Below, piece by piece: positions 8,902 to 15,283 of a DNA stretch of 64,000 nucleotides. The first letter of the stretch is position 1, and each line of letters opens with the position of its first letter. The position numbers and the translations under genes were made by a program. Origin of the DNA: Chryseobacterium gwangjuense (GTDB lineage Bacteria > Bacteroidota > Bacteroidia > Flavobacteriales > Weeksellaceae); contig NZ_JAJTNP010000004.1 of assembly GCF_021311115.1 (NCBI RefSeq), positions 124,001 to 188,000 on the forward strand. The letters are read 5' to 3'. Under the pieces are notes generated by a model, which did no database searches, had not been told where the DNA came from, and worked only from the letters and a program-made list of their open reading frames with translations.

Positions 8902-9528
8902 ATGGAAAACACGGTTTTATCTTCAGAATTTAATTCATCTCCCGAACTGGTTGAAAAACTCTATCAATACGGAATTACCAAAACGTACGAGGAAGGAGAT
9001 ATTATTTTAGATGAAAACTCCTCCATCCGTTCCATTCCTATTGTGATGAAAGGAATGATGAAGGTCATTCGTGCCGAAGAAGACGGTCGTGAAATTCTGT
9101 TGTACTATATCAAAGCCGGAGAAAGCTGTATTATGTCTTTTCTCGGAGGAATGCACAATGAGAAAAGTATTGTAAAGGCAGAAGTGGAAGAAGAAACGGA
9201 AATTCTGTTTTTACCGGTAGATAAAGTTTCGCTTTTTATCAAAGAATATCCGGAATGGCTGGATTATATTTTCCGTCTTTATCATAAACGCTTTGAAGAA
9301 TTATTGGATATTATTAATGCCATTGCATTTAAAAAAGTGGACGAAAGGCTGCTCAACTTACTTCAAAAAAAATCAGAATTGTCAAATGCTGATACCATCA
9401 TTATTACACATGAACAGTTGGCGAATGAACTGGGAACAGCGAGAGTTGTTGTTTCAAGATTGTTGAAACAACTGGAAGAAGATGGGAAATTGAAACTTGG
9501 CAGAAATAAAATTCAGCTTTTATTATAA
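8902..9528 (+). CDS. Crp/Fnr family transcriptional regulator
   Basis: A 208-residue regulator with an N-terminal cyclic-nucleotide-binding-like cupin (about residues 20-130, including DGREILLYYIKAGESCIMSFLGG) and a C-terminal winged helix (EQLANELGTARVVVSRLLKQLEEDGKL, about 164-190). It lacks an Fnr-type N-terminal Cys cluster, so oxygen sensing through Fe-S is unlikely; the Cys in GESCIMSF could be redox-active. It stands just upstream of four sulfur-handling genes, two of which carry an identical upstream motif. I infer that it controls them, perhaps in response to sulfide or persulfide. Confidence 0.85.
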   Translation: MENTVLSSEFNSSPELVEKLYQYGITKTYEEGDIILDENSSIRSIPIVMKGMMKVIRAEEDGREILLYYIKAGESCIMSFLGGMHNEKSIVKAEVEEETEILFLPVDKVSLFIKEYPEWLDYIFRLYHKRFEELLDIINAIAFKKVDERLLNLLQKKSELSNADTIIITHEQLANELGTARVVVSRLLKQLEEDGKLKLGRNKIQLLL

Positions 9529-9529
9529 G

Positions 9530-9577
9530 TTATGTAACAAAAGTAGCTGTACATCTATATCAGAATTTCCATTTTTG
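9530..9577 (+). promoter_or_regulatory. putative activator site and -7 box before the TSUP exporter gene
   Basis: A 22-base motif (9530-9551, TTATGTAAC at one end and TAGCTGTA at the other) is repeated without change upstream of the MBL-rhodanese gene. The TTTG of a CATTTTTG box begins exactly 43 bases after the T of TATGTAAC, the same distance as at the second site. There is no TTG at -33. If TTTG is the -7 element, the motif is centred near -41, the place for a class II Crp-type activator. Confidence 0.6.
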
Positions 9578-9600
9578 CTTTCAAATTGAAGGAAGTAAAA

Positions 9601-10392
9601 ATGGAAATTTTTGGTTATATCGCAGCTGTTTTGATTGGTGTTTCTTTAGGATTGATCGGAGGAGGAGGAAGTATTCTTACCGTTCCTGTTCTGGTGTATC
9701 TTTTTAGAATCAATGCATCAGTGGCTACTGAATATTCGCTTTTTATTGTAGGAATAAGCAGTGTTGCAGGCTCCTTGTCTTATGTTAAAAAAAAATTGGT
9801 GAATTTTAAAATCGCCGTTATTTTTGGAATTCCGTCTGTGGTTTCCATTTTTCTTACGAGAAACTATCTTTTGCCGTTAATTCCTGAAGAGATTTTTCGG
9901 ATTAATCATTTTGTTCTTACTAAAGATATTTTCCTGCTATTGGTTTTTGCCGGTTTAATGATTTTGGCTTCCTATAAAATGATCCGGAAAGATGTGGAAT
10001 CATCAACGGAAAATCAATCGTATAAAAATCATACGCTTTTGGCTGCAGGAGAAGGTTCTGTTGTCGGAATGCTTACCGGATTAGTAGGTGCAGGTGGTGG
10101 ATTTATGATTATTCCGGCTTTGGTCAGCCTTCTGAAAACACCGATGAAAGTAGCGATAGGAACCTCTCTTGTGGTTATTTCTTTAAATTCTCTGATCGGT
10201 TTTTTTTCATCGATGAACCCTGCCGATATTGATTGGAGTTTATTGTCTTCTATATCAATCATTGCCGTTCTTGGAATTATAATAGGCTCACATTTATCAA
10301 AAAAAATCGATGGTAAAAAGCTAAAACCGGCGTTCGGATGGTTTATCCTGATCATGGGAATTTATATCATCATCAAAGAAATTTTTATATAA
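9601..10392 (+). CDS. TSUP family sulfite/sulfur-anion exporter (TauE/SafE)
   Basis: Inner-membrane exporter of the 4-toluene sulfonate uptake permease family, 263 residues from the ATG chosen here. A TTG 15 bases upstream is in frame, but the ATG gives the usual family start. The family's two repeated halves are visible, each opening with a glycine-rich stretch (GLIGGGGSILTVPVLVYL and GMLTGLVGAGGGFMIIPALVSL). Members export sulfite, sulfoacetate or related anions. The downstream persulfide and YeeE/YedE genes support a role in sulfur handling. The repeated upstream motif suggests shared control. Confidence 0.88.
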   Translation: MEIFGYIAAVLIGVSLGLIGGGGSILTVPVLVYLFRINASVATEYSLFIVGISSVAGSLSYVKKKLVNFKIAVIFGIPSVVSIFLTRNYLLPLIPEEIFRINHFVLTKDIFLLLVFAGLMILASYKMIRKDVESSTENQSYKNHTLLAAGEGSVVGMLTGLVGAGGGFMIIPALVSLLKTPMKVAIGTSLVVISLNSLIGFFSSMNPADIDWSLLSSISIIAVLGIIIGSHLSKKIDGKKLKPAFGWFILIMGIYIIIKEIFI

Positions 10393-10397
10393 AACGC

Positions 10398-10445
10398 TTA
10401 TGTAACAAAAGTAGCTGTAGGAGAAATACTAAAAAAAGAAATTTG
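10398..10445 (+). promoter_or_regulatory. putative activator site and -7 box before the MBL-rhodanese gene
   Basis: Second exact copy of the 22-base motif (10398-10419), followed by a GAAATTTG box (10438-10445) whose TTTG again begins 43 bases after the motif's TATGTAAC. The spacer between motif and box differs in sequence from the first site but has the same length, which points to selection on position rather than recent duplication of the whole region. Confidence 0.6.
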
Positions 10446-10464
10446 TACCATAAAATTTATTAAT

Positions 10465-11880
10465 ATGAAAATAGAACAGATTTATACAGGATGTTTAGCT
10501 CAGGGAGCATATTATATTATTTCTGAAGATGAAGCAGTGATTATTGATCCTTTAAGAGAAGTACAGCCTTATCTTGATCGGTTGAAAAAAGATCAGGTTA
10601 CCCTTAAATACATTTTTGAAACTCATTTTCATGCTGATTTTGTAAGTGGTCATGTCGACTTAAGTCAAAAAACAGGTGCGCCAATTGTATATGGATCTAC
10701 CGCTGCTCCGGAATTTGAAGCAATCATAGCAGAAGATAACCAGATTTTTGAAATCGGAAAAATTAAAATAAAAGTACTTCATACACCAGGACATACGCTT
10801 GAGAGCTCTTCCTTTTTATTAATTGATGAAAACGGTAAAGAGAAAGCATTATTCAGTGGTGATACTTTATTTTTAGGAGATGTAGGACGTCCTGATTTAG
10901 CTCAGAAAGCAGTACATATGACTCAGGAAGAATTGGCAGGACTTCTTTATGAAAGTTTATATCAAAAAATTATGCCTTTGAACGATGATATCGTTGTATA
11001 TCCGGCTCACGGTGCAGGTTCAGCTTGTGGTAAAAATATGCAGAAAGAGACGGTAGACTCATTGGGGAATCAAAAGAAGACGAATTATGCATTAAATCAG
11101 GAAAATAAAGAGAGTTTTATCAAAGCGGTAACAGACGGACTTCTTCCTCCTCCTGCCTATTTTGGAATGAATGTAGCGATGAATAAAAAAGGATATGAGA
11201 GTTTTGATGAAGTACTGTCAAAAAGTTTACAGGCTTTATCTCCTGAAGAATTTGAAAAAAATGCAGAGCTTTCAGGAGCTTTGATTCTTGATGTAAGAAG
11301 CAATAATGAATTTGTAAAAGGATTTGTTCCGCAATCCGTAAACATAGGACTGGACGGAGATTTTGCACCTTGGGTGGGAGCTTTGATTACCGATGTGAAG
11401 CAGCCGCTTCTATTAGTAACTCATGAAAATGAAGAGAAAGAAGCAATTACCAGACTCAGCAGAGTAGGCTTTGATAACGTTTTAGGCTTTTTAAAAGGAG
11501 GTTTTGAAGCTTGGAAAACCGGCGGAAAAGAAATAGATACAGTTCATCGTATTTCGGCAAAACAGTTTGAAGATCAATATCATAATGAAACGATAAAAAT
11601 TATAGATGTAAGAAAAGAAAGTGAATACAATGCAGAACATGTAGATGAAGCCTATAATAAACCTTTGGGTTATATCAATCAATGGATTGCTCAGATTGAT
11701 CCGAAAGAGCATTTCTACCTTCATTGTGCAGGTGGCTACAGAAGTATGATGGCAGCAAGTATTCTTCAGGCAAGAGGATACAGAAACTTTACTGAAATTG
11801 AAGGAGGATTCAATGCTATTGCAAAGACAGGTGTGTCTAAAAGTAATTTTGTCTGCCAAAGTAAAATTTTAAATAAATAA
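10465..11880 (+). CDS. MBL-fold hydrolase with two rhodanese domains (persulfide dioxygenase-like)
   Basis: A 471-residue cytoplasmic protein. Residues 1 to about 230 form a metallo-beta-lactamase fold with THFHADFVSGH (H54, H56, D58, H63), the ETHE1-type persulfide dioxygenase motif, plus FSGDTLFLGDVGRPD, PAHGAGSACG. Two rhodanese-like domains follow. The first (about 265-355) has no Cys at the expected active-site loop (LLLVTHENEE), so it is probably catalytically dead. The second (about 365-460) has C421 in the loop CAGGYRS. The expected role is oxidation of glutathione or low-molecular-weight persulfide together with sulfur transfer. It is followed after 3 bases by the first YeeE/YedE gene. 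Confidence 0.88.
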   Translation: MKIEQIYTGCLAQGAYYIISEDEAVIIDPLREVQPYLDRLKKDQVTLKYIFETHFHADFVSGHVDLSQKTGAPIVYGSTAAPEFEAIIAEDNQIFEIGKIKIKVLHTPGHTLESSSFLLIDENGKEKALFSGDTLFLGDVGRPDLAQKAVHMTQEELAGLLYESLYQKIMPLNDDIVVYPAHGAGSACGKNMQKETVDSLGNQKKTNYALNQENKESFIKAVTDGLLPPPAYFGMNVAMNKKGYESFDEVLSKSLQALSPEEFEKNAELSGALILDVRSNNEFVKGFVPQSVNIGLDGDFAPWVGALITDVKQPLLLVTHENEEKEAITRLSRVGFDNVLGFLKGGFEAWKTGGKEIDTVHRISAKQFEDQYHNETIKIIDVRKESEYNAEHVDEAYNKPLGYINQWIAQIDPKEHFYLHCAGGYRSMMAASILQARGYRNFTEIEGGFNAIAKTGVSKSNFVCQSKILNK

Positions 11881-11883
11881 ATA

Positions 11884-12447
11884 ATGTTAGAAATTATAAA
11901 AGAACCATGGCCTTGGTATGTTGCAGGTCCGTTAATTGGTCTTACTGTTCCTGTTTTACTGATTTTAGGGAATAAAACTTTCGGAATCAGTTCATCATTA
12001 CGACATATTTGTGCAGCTTGTATCCCTGCCAATGTTAATTTTTTTAAATACGACTGGAAAAAAGAAATCTGGAATCTGTTTTTTGTCTTGGGAATTTTCT
12101 TTGGTGGACTGATTGCCGCTCAATTTTTGATAAATCCAGGAGAAATTATAGTCAATCCCAAACTTAAAGCGGAATTGGTAACCTATGGAATAACAGATTA
12201 TAGCAATCTCGTGCCTGTTCAATTAATAAATTTTGAAAGCTTATTAACATTAAAAGGTTTTACAACCATGATTATAGGTGGTTTCTTGGTAGGCTTTGGA
12301 ACCCGTTATGCAGGTGGCTGTACTAGCGGACATGCGATTATGGGACTTTCCAATCTGCAATGGCCCTCTTTAGTGGCAACGATTTGTTTTATGATCGGCG
12401 GTTTTTTGATGGCGAATGTCATTTTGCCGATAATTCTTTCACTTTAA
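11884..12447 (+). CDS. YeeE/YedE family transporter, first half
   Basis: A 187-residue membrane protein with about four or five hydrophobic segments and the YeeE/YedE hallmark GGCTSGHAIMGLSNLQWPS around residue 140, where the conserved Cys lies in the pore in thiosulfate-transporting TsuA. A second Cys pair lies in RHICAACIPAN near residue 40. It is half-size, and the next gene encodes a second half, so the two probably form one heteromeric channel. The likely substrate is thiosulfate or another reduced sulfur compound. It sits in an operon with the MBL-rhodanese gene. Confidence 0.87.
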   Translation: MLEIIKEPWPWYVAGPLIGLTVPVLLILGNKTFGISSSLRHICAACIPANVNFFKYDWKKEIWNLFFVLGIFFGGLIAAQFLINPGEIIVNPKLKAELVTYGITDYSNLVPVQLINFESLLTLKGFTTMIIGGFLVGFGTRYAGGCTSGHAIMGLSNLQWPSLVATICFMIGGFLMANVILPIILSL

Positions 12448-12457
12448 AAAATAAACA

Positions 12458-12922
12458 ATGAAAAATAACAATATAGTTTGTGACAACGCAAGTTCTTTTC
12501 AACGAAGTTGGTACTATAATCTAAGATATCTTTTAGTAGGTGTTTTATTCGGAATTGTTTTCGTAAAAGCTGAAATTATCAGTTGGTTCAGAATTCAGGA
12601 AATGTTTCGTTTACAGTCATTTCATATGTATGGAGTGATAGGAACAGCGGTACTCACAGGAATGATTTCCGTCTGGCTGATTAAGAAGTTTAAAATAAAA
12701 ACACTTGACGGAGAGCCCATTACAATAGCACCAAAGAAGTTCAATAAAGGACAAATTTATGGTGGGTTGATCTTCGGATTTGGCTGGGCAATTACAGGAG
12801 CTTGTCCTGGTCCTCTCTTCGCTCAGATAGGAACAGGAGCTTTGGCAGTAATCGTAACTTTACTGAGTGCCATACTCGGAACATGGGTTTATGGGTATTT
12901 CAGAGATAAACTTCCTCATTAA
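12458..12922 (+). CDS. YeeE/YedE (DUF6691) family transporter, second half
   Basis: A 154-residue membrane protein with about four hydrophobic segments and the second family motif, GWAITGACPGPLFAQIG, around residues 107-123, including its conserved Cys. It begins 10 bases after the first half-transporter and completes the pair. In many Bacteroidetes and Proteobacteria these two genes occur together beside MBL and rhodanese genes. It is the last gene of the sulfur unit and is followed by a hairpin. Confidence 0.86.
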   Translation: MKNNNIVCDNASSFQRSWYYNLRYLLVGVLFGIVFVKAEIISWFRIQEMFRLQSFHMYGVIGTAVLTGMISVWLIKKFKIKTLDGEPITIAPKKFNKGQIYGGLIFGFGWAITGACPGPLFAQIGTGALAVIVTLLSAILGTWVYGYFRDKLPH

Positions 12923-12940
12923 TATGCTAAATAAAATGAC

Positions 12941-12976
12941 AAAAGAGGCTGTAGAAAACAATCTGCTGCCTTTTTT
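12941..12976 (+). terminator. terminator of the sulfur operon
   Basis: An imperfect hairpin (AAAAGAGGCTGTAGA against TCTGCTGCCTTTTTT, one mismatch and two G-T pairs, 6-base loop) with a T run, 18 bases after the last YeeE/YedE stop codon. Confidence 0.6.
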
Positions 12977-13026
12977 GCTTTTATGCTAACGCGAAAATCG
13001 CTAATTTGGAAGCCAAATAATTCAAT

Positions 13027-14019
13027 ATGCAAAGTAGAAGAAAGTTTATAAAAAAATCAGCAGTGGCTTCTTTGGCCTTTGCAATGAATCCGATGGATCT
13101 GATTGCCAAAGAAATTCCTGAAAATAATAAAACAATAAACAAACCCATCGTCCTTTCCACCTGGAATTTCGGATTAAAAGCGAATGAAGAAGCCTGGACG
13201 ATTTTAGGAAAAGGAGGTCGTGCTTTAGATGCTGTTGAAAAAGGAGTTCGTTTGGTTGAAAATGATCCGACGGAAAGAAGCGTTGGTTATGGAGGACGTC
13301 CCGACCGAGACGGAAGAGTGACTTTGGATGCTTGTATCATGGATGAAAACTATAATATTGGTTCAGTTGCTTGTTTAGAAAATATTAAAAATCCGATTTC
13401 GGTGGCAAGAGCGGTCATGGAAAAAACACCACACGTAATGTTGGTCGGAGATGGTGCTTTGCAGTTTGCAGTTTCTCAGGGATTTAAAAAAGAAAATATT
13501 CTCACTGTCGAATCCGAAAAAGAATGGAAAGAATGGCTGAAAGACAGCAAATATCAGCCTATTGTAAATATTGAAAACCACGACACCATCGGAATGATTG
13601 CGTTGGATGCCAACGGAAACCTTTCAGGAGCTTGTACAACCAGTGGAATGGCGTTCAAAATGCATGGAAGAGTAGGAGATTCACCAATTATCGGAGCCGG
13701 ATTGTTTGTTGATAACGAAGTGGGTGCTGCAACGGCAACAGGTCATGGTGAAGAGGTGATCAGAACGGTTGGAACACATTTGGTGGTTGAGCTGATGAGA
13801 CAAGGCAGAAATCCGCAGCAGGCTTGTAAAGAAGCCGTTGAAAGAATTGTAAAAATTACGAAGAGAAGAAATAAAAATCTAAAAGATATACAGGTTGGTT
13901 TTATTGCCATTAATAAAAAAGGGGAATATGGTTCGTACTGTATTCAGGACGGGTTTAATTTTGCGGTGTATGACCAAAAAGGAAACCGCTTGGAAAAACC
14001 TGAATTTGCATTAAAATAA
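13027..14019 (+). CDS. N4-(beta-N-acetylglucosaminyl)-L-asparaginase (glycosylasparaginase)
   Basis: Cleaves the GlcNAc-Asn bond left after proteolysis of N-glycoproteins. It is an N-terminal-nucleophile hydrolase made as a 330-residue precursor that cuts itself before T187 (HDTIGM, residues 185-190), which becomes the catalytic residue of the beta chain. The later GHGEEVIRTVG and GAATATG segments bind substrate in the Elizabethkingia (formerly Flavobacterium) meningosepticum enzyme. The N-terminus (SRRKFIKKSAVASLAF) resembles a Tat signal, so periplasmic location is likely. It precedes cutC by 23 bases. Confidence 0.93.
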   Translation: MQSRRKFIKKSAVASLAFAMNPMDLIAKEIPENNKTINKPIVLSTWNFGLKANEEAWTILGKGGRALDAVEKGVRLVENDPTERSVGYGGRPDRDGRVTLDACIMDENYNIGSVACLENIKNPISVARAVMEKTPHVMLVGDGALQFAVSQGFKKENILTVESEKEWKEWLKDSKYQPIVNIENHDTIGMIALDANGNLSGACTTSGMAFKMHGRVGDSPIIGAGLFVDNEVGAATATGHGEEVIRTVGTHLVVELMRQGRNPQQACKEAVERIVKITKRRNKNLKDIQVGFIAINKKGEYGSYCIQDGFNFAVYDQKGNRLEKPEFALK

Positions 14020-14042
14020 ATTTTGAACCTGAAACTAATAAA

Positions 14043-14705
14043 ATGTCAAAAATAGAAATAGCATGTTTCAATCCCGAATCGGCAATCATTGCTTTTGAAA
14101 ACGGAGCAGACAGGATAGAATTATGTGACGGATTAAGTGAAGGAGGAACGACTCCCAACTTTGAAACAGCCAAACAACTAAGAGAAAAAATCAATATTCC
14201 GATTTTTGTAATGATTCGTCCTCGTGGCGGAGATTTTACCTATTCTGATGAAGAATTTAAACAAATGAAATCTGAATTGCTTCAACTGAAAACGTTACAT
14301 GTTGATGGTTTCGTTTTCGGAATTTTAGATGAAAATGATGAGGTGAATGTGGAGCAAAATAAAGAATTGGTTGAACTGGCAAAACCCTATCAATGTACAT
14401 TTCATAGAGCTTTTGACAGAGCAAAAGACTTAGAAAATTCTTTGGAAAAAGTAATAGATTGTGGCTTTAAAACTATTCTTACTTCAGGCCAGAAACCCAA
14501 TGTGTCGGAAGGAAAAGAAAATCTCAAAAAGCTGGTTGAATTATCTGATGGAAGAATCGAAATTCTTTTAGGGGGCGGACTTCGCTCTACCAATATTGAA
14601 GAACTTAGAGCATTTACGAAAGCTGGATATTTTCATTCTTCTGCAATTACGGATGGTGGTGCTTTTGCCAATGCGGATGAGGTGAATGCTTTAAAAAGTA
14701 AATAA
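14043..14705 (+). CDS. cutC: CutC family protein
   Basis: A 220-residue TIM-barrel protein matching CutC throughout: EIACFNPESAIIAFENGADRIE at the start, then GGTTPNF, IFVMIRPRGGDF, FHRAFDRAKD, TILTSGQ and LGGGLRSTNI. The family was named for copper homeostasis in E. coli, but a direct copper role has been questioned and its reaction is unknown. It is probably cotranscribed with the upstream glycosylasparaginase. Confidence 0.92.
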   Translation: MSKIEIACFNPESAIIAFENGADRIELCDGLSEGGTTPNFETAKQLREKINIPIFVMIRPRGGDFTYSDEEFKQMKSELLQLKTLHVDGFVFGILDENDEVNVEQNKELVELAKPYQCTFHRAFDRAKDLENSLEKVIDCGFKTILTSGQKPNVSEGKENLKKLVELSDGRIEILLGGGLRSTNIEELRAFTKAGYFHSSAITDGGAFANADEVNALKSK

Positions 14706-14714
14706 TAATTGAAG

Positions 14715-14888
14715 TTTTTAACGCAAAGATTTTTTATTATTTGAACTGTATATTTAAGTAGTAAAGAATTGCGACAAAGTCGCTGATGAAGCTGTATGGT
14801 TAAAACTTAAGCTTATTAAAATCAATGTATTGATTCATCTTTGCTCCTTAAATAAAATGTAAAGAAATATAAATCTTTGCGTTAAAAA
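14715..14888. repeat. 174-base element with 18-base perfect terminal inverted repeats (family B)
   Basis: The ends 14715-14732 (TTTTTAACGCAAAGATTT) and 14871-14888 are perfect inverted copies. Inside is a small hairpin, GCGACAAAGTCGC. It has no ORF of its own and fills almost the whole gap between cutC and the GxxExxY gene. Its size and ends resemble a MITE, though I see no clear target-site duplication. Confidence 0.6.
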
Positions 14889-14905
14889 AATAAAAACAAA
14901 CACAA

Positions 14906-15283
14906 ATGACAGAAAATGAATTATCCTATAAAATTATAGGAGCAGCTTTAGAAGTACACCGAAATTTAGGAGCTGGTCTGTTAGAAAATGCTTATGAAAT
15001 AGCTTTAGTGTATGAGTTAAAAGAATTGGGATTAAAAGTTAATCAACAGGTTTCATTACCCCTTAAATATAAAGATGAGATCATTGAAAAGGCATATAAA
15101 CTTGATTTAATTGTAGAAGATAAAATAATTGTTGAAATCAAATCTGTAGTAGAGATTCACCCAATCTTCCATTCTCAACTATTAACATATCTAAAGTTGA
15201 CCAACCTGAAATTAGGACTTCTTATTAATTTTAATACCCCACTTATTAAAGACGGAATTCATCGAATTGTAAATAAATTATAA
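14906..15283 (+). CDS. GxxExxY protein
   Basis: A 125-residue protein of the GxxExxY family, named after G24-LL-E27-NA-Y30. It has the family's DLIVEDKIIVEIKSV stretch, a PD-(D/E)XK-like core (D, then E-x-K), suggesting nuclease ancestry. No function has been shown. These genes are scattered in Bacteroidetes, often next to repeats, and here the gene directly follows an inverted-repeat element. Its stop overlaps the start of the beta-mannosidase by one base, so the two are translationally linked, though the functional link is probably accidental. Confidence 0.88.
   Translation: MTENELSYKIIGAALEVHRNLGAGLLENAYEIALVYELKELGLKVNQQVSLPLKYKDEIIEKAYKLDLIVEDKIIVEIKSVVEIHPIFHSQLLTYLKLTNLKLGLLINFNTPLIKDGIHRIVNKL

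Noticed and set aside
9530..9551. Consensus Fnr site (TTGAT..ATCAA) for the repeated motif
   Set aside because: The motif does not match the Fnr consensus and is only weakly palindromic; I treat it as a new or divergent Crp-family site.
14906..15283. GxxExxY protein as a defence nuclease
   Set aside because: There is a nuclease-like core, but no partner genes or island context. The neighbouring genes are metabolic.
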